Positions 41,034-61,299 are shown, counted from the stretch's first letter. The stretch is 64,000 nucleotides of DNA from Portunus trituberculatus (GCF_017591435.1 NC_059278.1:8641450-8705449), one strand, 5' to 3'. Notes: generated from the letters alone by a model not told the origin. Program-made: numbers and translations.

Positions 41034-41329
41034 ATCGGTTTAAAGGTGCATATATAACGTGTGAATATGAATATAAGTAAATTATATAATTGAATAAAGT
41101 TTATAAGAACAGTAACGCATTCCCTTTAACCCACAAGTGCCTGTACTATAATTCTAGGGACCCAACAAGACCGTACAACATAGAAGTACAACAATTAGTT
41201 ACTCTAAATGCATCAGCGGTATTCCTCACCTCACTTCACCTCTGCAACTCCAACTTTGTGTATTTCATATTTACCTCCAACACACAAATAGTTTCTAACA
41301 GCAGCCATGTATCGTACCCAACCAACACA

Positions 41330-41637
41330 CACACACACACACACACGTCCTATACACCCCACACACGTCCTATACACCCCTCACACACATCCTGTACATC
41401 CCTCACACACGTCCTGTACACCCCACACACGTCCTGTATACCTCACACGCGTCTTGTACACCCCTAGAACATCCTGTACACCACACACACGTCCTGTACA
41501 CCCCACACACGTCCTATATACGTCACACACGTCCTGTATACCCCTAGAACCTCCTGTACACCACACACACGTCCTGTATACCCCTCACACACGTCCTGTA
41601 CACCCCACAAACACGTCCTGTACACCCCGCACACATA
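41330..41637 (+). repeat. ~20-bp minisatellite, about 15 units
   Basis: Units are variants of CACACACGTCCTGTACACCC. They start from a short (AC)n run and alternate TATACACCCC, TGTACACCAC, TATACGTCAC and CTAGAAC variants. The proline/histidine-rich frames across it are artefacts. Confidence 0.95.
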
Positions 41638-41910
41638 TTCTCTGCTCCTCCTCTGCTGTTGCACTGTTCCCGCTTCGTCGTCGTGTTCAGCGTTCAGTGT
41701 TTATCGTGCGGATTCTCGATGCCTCTCTCACTCAATATCGGAGTCTAGATATGTATTATTTTTTTTACTAACCTAGCAATTGTTTCCGTCATCCAATACC
41801 GTTGTGAGCCGGTATTTTAATTAGAGGGGGATAAATTTATTTGTTTCCTTTTTTTTTTCATTCAGACAGGAAGGGAATGCAAGGCTGTGTCTGGTGTAAA
41901 TGTATTTATT

Positions 41911-41912
<2 letters not shown>

Positions 41913-42002
<90 letters not shown>
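41913..42002 (+). repeat. (GT)45 microsatellite
   Basis: Pure GT tract. Confidence 0.99.
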
Positions 42003-42005
<3 letters not shown>

Positions 42006-44718
42006 TAGAAAATGAATATTTTTTTCATTATCTTTGCACCTCTGTAGTAAATCGTGTACGTAGCTTGAATGTTTTATAAATGAAGTGAAGGAGAAAAATG
42101 TTGAAAAGTTTCTATAAAATAGTTCATAAATGACAGACCGTGGCGTGTTCATTTTTCGTGTTCTGTTTTATGACCTTTCGTTTCCATTTCTTTTCCCTTC
42201 TAGTGCAAGCAGCGGCAGCAAATGTTTCAATGCTTCGCGTACCTCCCTTTCATTCTGAAACAATTGTTTCCTAGAGATCAGGTGCTTTTCTCTGCTACTT
42301 TAAACGGGATACAGTGGATGTCATTTGAGTTTACAAGGGTTTTCATGATTCTGGTGATAATTTAACAAAAAATTTGTGTTAATAGAAAAAGAACATTAAT
42401 GAAAACCTTACTAAAACATGTCTGTAGGCTTTCAGACTAGTGGAGATGAGACAAAAATGACTTAAGCAATACCTCAGTTAAACTCTTAGAATAACTCTAC
42501 ATTTCCCAGAACATTCCACAATGATAGCTCAAGTCCTTCGTTCCTCTATTGTTTTCATTGCTTATCTTTTGACTTGTAAATGGCCAGAAAGACTCATTGT
42601 AAACCTGCGAATAGTTTACTGTCAGTTTATATTGTTAATTGTGTTCCTAGAGGTGTTGTCATGTCACACACTCAAAAGATGGTATTAATTAACGTTACTG
42701 TTGGTCTGTGTGTTTGTGAAGAGTTCCATATGAAGCGGTAATTCGAACGAGAGGTTTAAGAGACCCTCACCCCAGCACTTCATCCACGCAGCGACGGTCT
42801 CTCTATTCTTCGTCGTTCTCTGAGTCAGCTTTAATTTAATTTTGTTTAATTTCGGTCCATCTGATTTAATTTCACTTAGGAGTTCGCTCCTAACGCACCT
42901 TGGCGTCTGCCTACCTATCTTCCTCCCTCACAATTAGTAAACGCTCCAAACTTCTCCCTAACTCCTTGCACCCAACAAAAACCTCCTCTTCTACTGAACT
43001 TTCTTCTAATTTACTGCCGACCATAAGAGTCTTTCCAAACCTCTTCCAGACTTCTTCCTTTTCATGATCGCATTATCCTTTACCCTTTCACGAAACTCTC
43101 CTTACAACTTCCCGAACGCCTCATCAGTAATGCTCCTCCACCCGCAGCTCTCCATGCAGACATCACCGCAAACCATTCATGTCCCTTCCCTATCAGCTCC
43201 TTCACCTCGCCACCTCCACCGACGCTCACACTTATACCCTACCACCTCTTCTCCACCCGGCCACCCTTCATGCCTACACCCGGGAACTTCCTCCTATTCA
43301 TGTTGACTATCCCCTCGTCAACCTTCCCCTTGGTGGTGTTTGAATGAGTGAATGGAAGAAATGAAAAAGGTTGTTAATAACGTACTGAGAGACCAGATTT
43401 AGTAAGTGGATAAGAGAATCAGTGGTGATACAAGTGGCGAGTGAAGTGAGAAAGTAAATTTAGTGAGGGAGAGAAAGTGAGGGGAAAATACTTAATGAGT
43501 GAATGAGTTCTGATATCAGTCCTAACTTTCTTTCCTTAAAATCGGCAACACTCAAAATGTCATAGTGAGTTGTGGTGCAAAATTAGGGAAAGCAAATTAA
43601 AAGTCTTGATTTATCACGATAATGAGTAATATCTCAATTCCATCAATCATTTCCTTTGTATTGAGGTGAGATAATTCACTTAAATTCTTCTCCCATCGTT
43701 CTCCTTCCCTGTTCTTCATGTGCCTTCTTCGTCTCTTTGCTATTTATATGTTCTCTTTCCTCTTCTTTCTCTCACCTGGGATTAATCAATATTTCTTACC
43801 TGAATGTTTTTATTTACTTTTCTTTTTTAGCATATCCATCGTCCTCCTTGTTATTTTTTCATGAAGGAGGCAAGGGAAACCGCATTAAGTTTTTCCCACC
43901 GGTTTTGTAGAGTCTGGCGAGGGAAAAGTTTAAGGGGACAATAAAAAAAAAACGACTGGGGAAATGATAAGCAAAAAAAGCAGAGAAAAAGAATGTTGTA
44001 TTCTAAAGGAACCATCGTTATGTGTGGAGATTCTGCTCGTCTTTGTATATGCAAGAACTCTCCATCTGATATTTACTGACCTTTCAGGTAGACTTAGTTT
44101 GAGTTAGAAAATACCTGAGCAACACCTGACTCACATCAATTAAGCAGCCAAGGAGTCTCGTCCAATCAGCAAGAGATCCGATGCCAAATGTGGGACTTCA
44201 TTAAGAGGATTTACATTTTCGCGCGCGCCCGTGTATGTTTCCGCAAAGAAGGATGCACGAGTCCCCGCAAGGCCTCAGGATCCTATTATTCGTTTTCCCC
44301 GCAACAGAAAACAAGTCGTCAGGGAGAGGAGAGTGGAAAAAAAAGCATGAGTAAAGCGTGTTGTGGGTAGGCTGATAACACTCTCAGACACGGTAATGTT
44401 GCGTAATTGACTCTCCCCCTTGTTAATTGATAGTTTGAGGAGGAGGGGAATTAGGTATTCATGAAGCTCAACAAGGAATAGAGTAATTTTCCATAACACA
44501 ACCTCTTCCCCACGCCCCGAGCAGGTCTCTTGGGTTATTCACTCAGGGAAAGGGGATGAGGCGGGAAGAAAACATTTAATTGTGTGACTCGGGAACTGAA
44601 TGTTAAGTGGCCGCCTAAATATTTCTCCTTCGCTTCCAAATGTTGACCTTTGGGATTGCCTTCTGTTTGTGTACGATTCCAGTGGTGATGGTGGTGGTGG
44701 GATGGTGGTTGGTGAATC

Positions 44719-44719
<1 letters not shown>
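42003..44719. other. No gene seen in 2.7 kb
   Basis: The longest simple-repeat-free stretch on this side of the window. Frames are short and none shows a domain. CT-rich at 42890-43320. A CGCGCGCGC run lies near 44220. Confidence 0.5.
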
Positions 44720-45934
<1,215 letters not shown>

Positions 45935-46166
45935 CTGTTTTTTAATTTTTTAATTTATACCATGTGGGCTTTTCACGGGAATTTATGGGCTAAAAAGGTG
46001 ATACTTTTTGGGGTACCTCCTATCTCAAAGCCCACCCGCTAGGAAATCGTTGCCCCGAGTGAGGAAGCCCAACCTACACTCGGACAGTGGACAGGATTCG
46101 AACCCGTGCGCTTGGAGATCCCTCGGACCCCAAAGCACGCATGGTTCCACTGTACCACGGCGGGTT

Positions 46167-46168
<2 letters not shown>
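45935..46168 (-). mobile_element. tRNA-derived SINE, family 3
   Basis: On the minus strand the element starts near 46168 with a tRNA-like head: CCGTGGTACAGTGG as box A and GGTTCGAATCC as box B. An intervening stretch with GGGGTCCGAGGGATCTCC suggests a long variable arm, as in leucine or serine tRNAs. A 140-bp body follows, ending in an A-rich tail with two TTAAAAAA steps near 45940-45957. The head is preceded by (GA)n on its own strand (46169-46217). Sequence differs from both other SINE families here. Confidence 0.72.

Positions 46169-46217
<49 letters not shown>
46169..46217 (+). repeat. (TC)24 microsatellite
   Basis: Abuts the 5' end of the family-3 SINE. Confidence 0.98.
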
Positions 46218-49397
<3,180 letters not shown>

Positions 49398-49429
49398 CGC
49401 GATTATTGGCCTTCCCCTCCTGCCGCACT

Positions 49430-49600
49430 GCGAGGTCACAACTCTACGAATTAGTCTCATACCTATTCTGTGCCAGATGAACAACCTCCACAGTCTGAAA
49501 GGTGACCTGGTCCAATAGTCTGTGTGCTGCCGGGGATCAGAACTGAGTGCGGTAACTGCCGGGCCAAAGTGCGAGTAGGTGACCAGGCTGAGTTCTGAAT
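49430..49600 (-). mobile_element. Diverged fragment of the tRNA-Val SINE
   Basis: Shares GAGGTCACAACTC, a CATACCTATTC..TG..AG.TGAACA stretch, AAAGGTGACC and CTGCCGGGGATCAGAACT in the same order and spacing as the minus-strand SINE copies. There are many substitutions and the head is degraded past recognition. The adjacent AC tract is in the opposite orientation to that seen beside the intact copies. Confidence 0.55.
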
Positions 49601-50817
49601 GCAATCTACCTGACGTCATGTATTCTGCTGTCCAATTCCCGTATCTATTGTGGGGGAAGGAAGCGAAAGAGAAACCTCGTCACTGGCCTTCCTGCATCAC
49701 GTGCTGGTTGCTGGTATCTCTCTTTCTCCCTCTCTATAGGGTTCACACCAGTAGGCCTATTGAACCTCCTTTCGCTATACAAACTTCATTTCACGCCTCT
49801 CTCCTTTCCTTCAATTTTTTCTCCCTTTAATTTCGACTTTTCCCTTGCCTTTTTTCCCTTCCTGTCACCTGGTCCTTACCTCCCCTAAGTTCCACACCCC
49901 CCACCTGTCCTTCCTTCTCGACTACCCCAGCTTTCACAGTCCAGGCGAGGAACATTTCTTTCAAATTCACGGAAAGCACGAAAAACTACGAAGTTAGCAC
50001 TTTAAGGCGATGGTTGCACACTGAGGGAGACACACAAATGCCCCATGACATGGAAGAACCGCCCTTGGATCCTCCACCATTGAGTCTTGTGTTGCGTCGC
50101 TGATTCGGCTGCAAAATCTGACCAAAGAGTGACGTGAGCGAAGTGCAAGAGCGGGAGGCTGTCACGTGTCCTTTGTCAAATGGATATAGTCCCCCGTTCC
50201 TTCCTTCCTTTTCCCCACGAGTTCTCTTCCGCTGCCTGGTTTCAACGCGCCGGGAGAATAGGATACACGCTCACTGCTCTCGCTGTTGGTTCACTCTCCC
50301 TCACTTTCACCCGAAACATCCTCACCTTAGTCCTTCCTATATACACTGAGTCACTCTTTATTCACCATTTGACACTTGATGGAATTTTTTTTATTCGAAT
50401 AATTCCACTTCAAGTTTCTGATGAAAAATAACGTTTGCCGAAGAACTGATGGGTCGAAGGCAACGTTTGCTATCAGAAGTACGTGCCTCTGAAAATTATA
50501 CACCAAATTCGTACCACATTTTATTACGCTTGGGAAGGACATAAACTTTCCAGAGACGGAGTGGAAGTAATGAAATGACGTAACGTGTCTAATCTCGTCC
50601 GACTTCCTAATGGATTCTTTTCAATTGGAACGTGAATCTGAGTAAAACTAATTAGATTTTCCTTCTCAAGGTCCACAGATACATGGCGGCTCACCATTCC
50701 TCTGGTGCTGTTTGTGTGACACGGAAATGTACTCAAGTTAAGATCATTTGCCTATAAAATTGTTTGTGTTGTGGCAGGATCAGCACAATGTTATATTCTG
50801 TATCAGTCTAATGGCAT

Positions 50818-50823
<6 letters not shown>
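49601..50823. other. No gene seen
   Basis: No domain in any frame. Confidence 0.5.

Positions 50824-50889
<66 letters not shown>
50824..50889 (+). repeat. (GA)33 microsatellite
   Basis: Pure tract, followed by a duplicated GAATGAGTATTGAGAA unit. Confidence 0.98.
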
Positions 50890-50894
<5 letters not shown>

Positions 50895-51263
50895 TATTGA
50901 GAATGAATGAGAGAGAATGAGTATTGAGAAGTTATCTGAACCAATATTTACATTCTTAAAGTCATAACACCAAGCTGTTTATCTTGCGTTGCTAATTATG
51001 TGCCTCACTTTTGTCTGTTTTCGCTTTATCTGTTTATCAATAATCATATCAGTGTGTGTATTAGTCTTTGTGTGTATCTTGAACGGTTATTGTTATTGAT
51101 TTCCGTTAAAGGATTATGAGCCAGGCTCCAACCTAATCGGCTTGCAGTGCGCGGACTCCCATCCCCCCACACCTGTTGTGCGCATTGGGGGTAGGAAGAG
51201 GATTCGAGGGAGAGGAAAGGGTGGGAAGGGGTGTCTGCCATTGATGAGGCACGGTAACTATTA

Positions 51264-51328
51264 CGCTACTACTACTGTTGCTGCTGCTACTGTGTCCAAT
51301 ACTGTGGTTACTTCTTCTTTTACTACTT

Positions 51329-51406
<78 letters not shown>

Positions 51407-51535
51407 TTGTTGTCTCAATAACAATGATGATAATAATGATAATGATAGTAATAATAACAATAATAATAATAATAATAATGATAATAATAATAATAATAAT
51501 AATAATAATAGTAATGACGATATTAATGATAATAA
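51264..51535 (+). repeat. (ACT)n and (AAT)n compound triplet tract
   Basis: CTA/ACT triplets run to about 51405, then an AAT-rich stretch with GAT and AAC variants to 51535. Confidence 0.97.
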
Positions 51536-51553
51536 AACCCATATTCAGTTTTC

Positions 51554-53659
<2,106 letters not shown>

Positions 53660-53702
<43 letters not shown>

Positions 53703-54011
53703 GTGGCGACTTTCTAGGCTTCCTTTGGGTATTATGTTATTCTTAGTGTTTCCTTGTTATTTTCATTCTTTTGTGATGTATGTGGCAATTTATATTTGTT
53801 GTTGCTCTTGCATTCATTTTCTTTTTCTTTATTTCCCTTTCTTTAATTCAACTCCTCCTCCTCCTCCTCCTCCTCCTCCTCCTCCTCCTCCTCCTCCTCC
53901 TCCTCCTCCTCCTCCTCCTCCTCTTCTACCTCCTCTACCTCCTCCACCTCCTCCTTCTCCTCCTCCTCCTCCTCCTCCTCCTCCTCCTCCTCCTCCTCCT
54001 CCTCCTCCTCC
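53660..54011 (+). repeat. (CT)19 and (TCC)n tracts
   Basis: CT repeats at 53660-53697 and TCC triplets at 53850-54011, with TAC and TTC variants in the middle. Confidence 0.97.
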
Positions 54012-54136
54012 CCTTCTTCTTCTTCTTTCTCCTTCTCTTCCACTTGCCACACCCTTTATTTTTATTTTTTTTACCGTTGTCTTGCGTCACGATAAATGAC
54101 GAACAGTAACAATTTTAGATCTTCTTAATAAATTTT

Positions 54137-54240
<104 letters not shown>

Positions 54241-54314
54241 CTATGTCTCTTTTTTTTTCATGTCATCGCGTTTCTCTCATGCCCTTCGCAGTTCACTTTT
54301 ACTAGTTTTTTTTC

Positions 54315-54317
<3 letters not shown>

Positions 54318-54362
<45 letters not shown>

Positions 54363-54481
54363 TTTTACAGTTGTTCCCCGTCATCCCCATTCGAGTGTAA
54401 AGAAAACGGAAATGTGTTTGTTTTACAGGCAAAGTTGCTTTCATGTACTCTTGCTGTTTTTTTTTTTTTTTTTTTTTTTTT
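54318..54481 (+). repeat. (CT)20 and a 25-base T run
   Basis: CT at 54318-54357 and a homopolymer T at 54457-54481. The T run could be the tail of a minus-strand retroposon, but no body is recognisable after it. Confidence 0.9.
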
Positions 54482-55842
<1,361 letters not shown>

Positions 55843-56045
55843 TCATGTCATGCCTTGTCTTGTCTTGTTTTGTTTTTATTTATCTTGTCTTATCTTACCT
55901 GTCTTTGTCTTGCCTTGTCTTGTCTTGCTTTGTTCTGCCTTGTGTTCCTTTCCTCTTGTTTTATATTGTCTTGTTTTGTCTTACCTTGTTTTAGCTTGTC
56001 TTAGCATATCTTACCTCGTCTTGCTTTGCCTTGTCTTGTCTTGCC
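55843..56045 (+). repeat. Degenerate TTGTC pentamer array
   Basis: Repeated CTTGT/CTTGC/TTGTC pentamers with many variants. It resembles the TTGGC array at 9712 in unit length but not in sequence. Confidence 0.85.
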
Positions 56046-56800
56046 CATTTGATTGCCAGTCCCCACAGCATTGTCGAAAAGAATCATAGAAAATTTGAAG
56101 ACAATTTTCTTGAAATCTCCCTCTTAAATTAATTCAAGTCATAGGAAGGAGGAAATGTAGAAGCAGGTAGGGATTCCCAAAGCTAACTAGAGTAAATGAT
56201 GAGTGAAGTCGCACTAGGAGAGAAGGAATGCAGGTAAGAATATCAGAAAAAAGTTTAGTTTGAAAATGGTAGAAAAAAGCAAGCGATGCAACATTGTGGC
56301 AATGCCGTGCAGGGATCGAGGGAGGTACTCAATCTCTTTAGAAGACATTGGTAAAGGAATTTATTCTATACTGTTTTGTTTTGTTGTTATTATGTTTTAT
56401 TTTCTTCTTTTACATATTTTTTCTGCTCTTTTAATATGTTTTATTTTGCAGTATGTTCTTTTTTTTTTGCTTTATCATTGTCTCTTCTAGTCTATTTTGT
56501 TTTTTTCTTTTAAATCTTATTACGTCAACTTTTTCATTTTGTTCCATGTTCTCTACTCTTCATTTGCTGTATCCTTTTCAATTTTCATTTTTTCTTCCAT
56601 ATTTTTTTCTTTTCTTTTATTAAAAATTGTTCTGTTTTCATTTTCACTATATTCTGCTCCATTTTCTTTTCTTTTATTTCATTTTGTTGCTTTATGTTAT
56701 TTCATTCTTATTCTATTTTTCTCTTGTATTCTAATTCAACTTTTTTCTTCAATTGTCATCCATTTCCTTTGTTCCTTTCTTTTCTTTTTTAGTTATTTCT
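56046..56800. other. No gene seen; T-rich
   Basis: Very T-rich from 56370 to 56800. Open frames there are Phe/Leu strings from composition. Confidence 0.5.
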
Positions 56801-56801
56801 C

Positions 56802-56879
<78 letters not shown>

Positions 56880-56887
56880 ATTACCCT

Positions 56888-56919
<32 letters not shown>
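56801..56919 (+). repeat. (CT)n(TA)n ... (GT)15
   Basis: CT to about 56840, TA to about 56875, a 14-bp gap, then GT to 56919 abutting SINE copy 3. Confidence 0.97.
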
Positions 56920-56922
<3 letters not shown>

Positions 56923-57211
56923 TCACTGTTTGATCTGCTGCAGTCTCTGACGAGACAGCCAGACGTTACCCTACGGAACGAGCTCAGAGCTCATTATTTC
57001 CGATCTTGGGATAGGTCTGAGACCAGGCACACACCACACACCGGGACAACAAGGTCACAACTCCTCGATTTACATCCCGTACCTACTCACTGCTAGGTGA
57101 ACAGGGGCTACACGTGAAAGGAGACACACCCAAATATCTCCACCCGGCCGGGGAATCGAACCGCGGTCATCTGGCTTGTGAAGCCTGCGCTCTAACCACT
57201 GAGCTACCGGG

Positions 57212-57213
<2 letters not shown>
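56920..57213 (-). mobile_element. tRNA-Val-derived SINE, copy 3
   Basis: On its own strand the head begins GCCCGGTAGCTCAGTGG, and the acceptor stem can pair (GCCCGGT with GCCGGGT, two wobbles). The head carries substitutions in the anticodon stem (GCAGGC) and the T stem (CGCGG) that copies 1, 2 and 4 lack. The body ends GATCAAACAGTGAATT before (AC)15. The 5' flank is an (AC)n tract that is also the 3' tail of copy 4. Confidence 0.93.

Positions 57214-57290
<77 letters not shown>
57214..57290 (+). repeat. (GT)38 tract between SINE copies 3 and 4
   Basis: A pure tract that is the only sequence between the two head-to-tail SINEs. Confidence 0.99.
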
Positions 57291-57293
<3 letters not shown>

Positions 57294-57580
57294 CACTGTT
57301 TGATCTGTTGCAGTCTCTGAGGAGACAGCCAGACGTTACCCTACGGAACGAGCTCAGAGCTCATTATTTCCGATCTTCGGATAGGCCTGAGACCAGGCAC
57401 ACACCACACACCGGGACAACAAGGTCACAACTCCTCGATTTACATCCCGTACCTACTCACTGCTAGGTGAACAGGGGCTACACGTGAAAGGAGACACACC
57501 CAAATATCTCCACCCGGCCGGGGAATCGAACCCCGGTCCTCTGGCTTGTGAAGCCAACGCTCTAACCACTGAGCTACCGG

Positions 57581-57582
<2 letters not shown>
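57291..57582 (-). mobile_element. tRNA-Val-derived SINE, copy 4
   Basis: A near-twin of copy 3 in the same orientation. The head has the full acceptor start GCCCGG, anticodon loop TTCACAA and intact T stem CGGGG/CCCCG. The body ends GATCAAACAGTGAAA, then (AC)38. The 5' flank is (AC)19 on the SINE strand. Confidence 0.93.

Positions 57583-57620
<38 letters not shown>
57583..57620 (+). repeat. (GT)19 tract at the 5' side of SINE copy 4
   Basis: Separates the SINE pair from the start of LINE-E. Confidence 0.98.
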
Positions 57621-57621
<1 letters not shown>

Positions 57622-58773
57622 TATCCAAAGAAAGGTAACAGGTTTATCAAGAAAAGTACTAATTGTAATATCACCGGTTATGAAAAAAATGGTTTTAAAG
57701 TAGAAAGGAGTATCACTGAGCAGAACATAAAGATAACGTAATTAAGAGCAAGCACTACAAATAAGAGTTGGAAAGAGTTCAAGCTAAGGGAAAAAAAAAA
57801 TTCATTGCAAAGTTACGGACGGTCAGAACTAAAGATTCCAGACTCTATTGGAAAATTTTGCAAAGAACACAAAAGAAGTCTGATATACCAGTTTTACCAT
57901 TGAATTTATTATCCATTTCAATCGACTGGCACAAGACGGTGTGTTACTGAAGAATTCTCAACTGGCATGGATATTGACACTGATTTGTTAAATACTTCAA
58001 TCAAAGATGATGAGATTAATAAATGTATAGACAAATTAAGAAATAACAAAGCTGCTGGTATTGACAGAATCATTAATGAATGCATCAAGAACACCAAAAT
58101 GCATGTTGTGTCCACTTTATGTTCAGCTTTTCAACAAAATCTTAGAAACAGGAAACATCCAAGAAGACTGACTAACTGAAATGATTGTACCTATTTATAA
58201 GACCACGGGGGACACCCAAGATGTAAAAAATTACAGAGGGATAACTTTGCAAAGTTGTTTAGAAAAACTGTTTGTAACAATACTGAATTCAAGACTGACG
58301 GAATTTTCTAATAGTAATTATGTTATAAATGAAATGCAGATTTATTTTAGGCAGGGATATTGCACTACTGGTCATGTATTTGTAATTGATTAAAGTTCTA
58401 ATTGATTTATTTAAGTATAAAAAGAAAAAAAATACTGTCTATATGTAGACTATACGAAAGCATTTGATCTTGTATGTAGAAATGCACTGTGGTACGAACT
58501 ACTGAAGATTGAAGTTAATGGTAAAATTATGAGAGTTATAAAGAACATGTATAATAATATAAAATCTTGTGTTTTTGTTAATCAGAAACTTTCAGATTAC
58601 TTTGTCAGTTACACTGGAGTTAGACAAGAAGAAAATTTATCACCACTTTTGTTCTCTTTTTATGTGAATGACATTGAAGATCATTTGTTAAGAAACAATT
58701 GTAATTATGTCAGTATTGTAGATGAATGGGTTGATGATTTGATGCAGATTCTTATATCATATTAATGTATGCG

Positions 58774-59579
58774 TGTAATATGATTCTCATCATATTAGAA
58801 TTATAATGTCATTGTTGGCACCTTTGAATGTGGAGCGGGCAGTGTGTGTCGCTGTCATTGGTTGGAAAGAGGTGTAGACACGGGTTGTATTCCAGTTACT
58901 GTATAATTGTTATTGGCATATATGACAAGAATTGTAATTATTATTGAGATACATATATTGTTTTCTTACTTATTAACAAGTTTGGTATTGGTTAGTAATG
59001 TGTATTTGTTTGTCAAGAGGAAGTTTTCTTTTAGGGTCTGTGTATGTAACACGGATATATATTATACCGCACTCAGGTTGTAGGGGTAAGGTAGGCAGAG
59101 GTACAGTTGGTGCCTGTCAGGGGTGAGTGGCGGTTGTTTGACTGAGGTGAGTTTTGTGATAACATTATTTCTCTGATTTGTTTGACTTATGTTATGCCGC
59201 TGATTGTGCATATTGGTTGGTGTTATATTAAATGCGGTGCTGATAGGAGGATTTGATTAAGTGTAACTTTGCAGCATAGTTGGGGTAATGCTGTAATCAG
59301 ACATGTGGTGAAGTCTGCCTTGGCTGATGATGGGCGGTCATTTTGTGAGTACTATTTTATATGTATCGTGTGTCATTGCAATAGTGAATAATAGAATGGG
59401 ATATGTGTTCATCTTATGTTTATTCTTCTGTTTACTGGGTGAAGTTACAAGATATTGAAGGGAGTTACATGATATTGAGGTATGCTGTGTTTATGTTGAC
59501 ATTAAATTTGCAGGCTGAATCAATCAATAAATCAAGATACAGCAAGTCAGCCCAATCATAGTCATTATCCTACACTACA
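58774..59579. mobile_element. Solo LTR (806 bp) with 5-bp target duplication ATGCG
   Basis: The segment starts TGTAATATG and ends ACACTACA, the TG...CA ends of retrovirus-like LTRs. It is flanked by direct copies of ATGCG (58769-58773 and 59580-59584). A TATA-like stretch lies near 59056 (ATATATTATACC) and AATAAA near 59527. No gag or pol sequence is present, so the copy is consistent with a solo LTR left after LTR-LTR recombination. A perfect 8-bp inverted repeat (TAATATGA / TCATATTA) lies at the left end. A 5-bp duplication fits Gypsy or BEL/Pao elements, but the superfamily cannot be set from an LTR alone. Orientation is not certain; TATA and AATAAA order favours plus. Confidence 0.82.
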
Positions 59580-60377
59580 ATGCGGATGATACTGTTATAT
59601 TAGCTGAGAGTGAAACAAGTTTATGTAATGGACTGAAAGCAATGGAAACATTTTGTGATAAATGGAAGTTGGATATCAATTGTAAAAAGACTAAAACTAC
59701 TATATCTTCCAGTTTTCAATGTACAGGAAGATATTTCGACTTTAGGTTTAAGGGAGAAGCTATTGATGAATATAAAAGGTGTTATGATGAACTATAATGG
59801 GAGTTTTAGAACATGTCAGAAACAACCTTGTCAGCAAGGAAGAAGAAATGTACAATCTTTTAACAAAATGTCGAAAATTAGATTTACCAATTGATTCGCA
59901 ACTAGAGCCGTTTGATGCAATTGGTGCTACCCATTTTAACGTATGGTTGTGAGGTTTGGGGCTTCAGAGTTATTAAGAATATAGGAAATGTACACGTAAC
60001 CTTTCTGAAACACATACTTAATGTCCACAAAACAACATATAACGCAATAGTATATGGTGAGTTAGGCAAGTATCCTGTAAGTGTTCACATGAAAACAAGA
60101 ATATTGAATTATTGGACTAAACTACTAGTTGATATATATAACAAACTTTGTTGCATAATGTATCACTATCTTTTTAAACTGTAGTCTGAAAATGCTAATA
60201 CGCCATCATGGTTAAATCATATAAGAACAATGTTGAATAATTCAGGCATGTCTTGGATATGGGACTGTCAAGAAATAAATAATCATACTTGGCTGAGACT
60301 TGCGTTTGAGAGAAATAAAAAAATCAGTGGATAATGGAATGGAGGTCATTATGAAATGGTAAGTCCTCATGTAAATC

Positions 60378-61299
60378 TATTAATAGTGGAGTTCCTCAGG
60401 GTTCTGTTGTGTCACCCACTCTCTTTCTACTATTCATTAATGACCTTCTTAACCAAACTTCTTGCCCTATCCACTCCTACGCTGACGATACCACCTTACA
60501 TCTTTCCACGTCCTATCAGGAAGTCAACAGATCACGCAGGGACGCCACAGAACGCCTGACTTCCGATCTTTCTTAGATTTCCGATTGGGGCAGAGAAAAT
60601 CTAGTAGTTTTCAATGCCTCAAAAACTCAATTCCTCCATCTATCAACTCGACACAACCTTCCAGACAACTATCCCCTCTTCTTCAATGACACTCAACTGT
60701 CTCCCTCTTCCACACTGAATATCCTCGGTCTGTCCTTTACTCATAATCTTAACTGGAAACTTCATATCTCATCTCTTGCTAAAACAGCTTCTATGAAGTT
60801 AGGTGTTCTGAGGCGTCTCCGCCAGTTTTTCTCACCCTCCAACTGCTTACTCTGTATAAGGGCCTTATCCGCCCGTGTATGGAGTACTCTTCGCATGTTT
60901 GGGGGTTCCAGTCACACAGTTTTACTAGATAGGGTGGAATCAAAAGCTTTTCGTCTCATCAACTCCTCTCCTCTGACTAACTGTTTTCAGCCTCTTTCTC
61001 ACCGCCGAAATGTTGCATCTCTTTCTATCTTTTATCGCTATTTTCATGCTAACTGATTTACTGATCTTGCTAACTGCATGCCTCCCCTCCTGCGGCCAGG
61101 CTGCACAAGGCTTTCTTCTTCCTCTCATCCCTATTCTGTCCAACTCTCTAACGCAAGAGTTAACCAGTACTCTCAATCATTCATACCTTTCACTGGTAAA
61201 CTCTGGAACTCCCTCCATGCATCTGTATTTCCGACTTCCTACGACTTGTCTTCTTTTAAGAGGGAGGTATCGAGGCATTTGCTCCACAATTTTTGCTGA
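60378..61299 (+). pseudogene. LINE-B reverse transcriptase fragment, frameshifted
   Basis: Begins at GVPQGSVVSPTLF-type sequence (about 60390-60430). It continues with YADDTTLHLST (about 60478-60510), ISDWGRENLVVFNASKTQ (about 60580-60630) and LNILGLSFTHNLNWKLHI (about 60715-60765). It then has VESKAFRLI (about 60935-60960) and ends WNSLHASVF...LSSFKREVSRHLL (stop near 61299). The catalytic aspartate pair is present, but the first catalytic aspartate region is absent because of 5' truncation. A premature stop after TSDLS and frame changes near 60520, 60645 and 61080 disable it. Confidence 0.9.

Noticed and set aside
41330..41637. CRISPR array
   Set aside because: Units are contiguous 20-bp variants with no unique spacers, in a eukaryotic repeat-rich context.
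41381..41664. Cys/Arg/Val-rich minus-strand frames resembling a secreted repeat protein
   Set aside because: Entirely inside the 20-bp minisatellite.
58774..59579. Host exon or second LINE segment inside LINE-E
   Set aside because: TG...CA ends, exact 5-bp duplication and non-coding content fit an LTR better.
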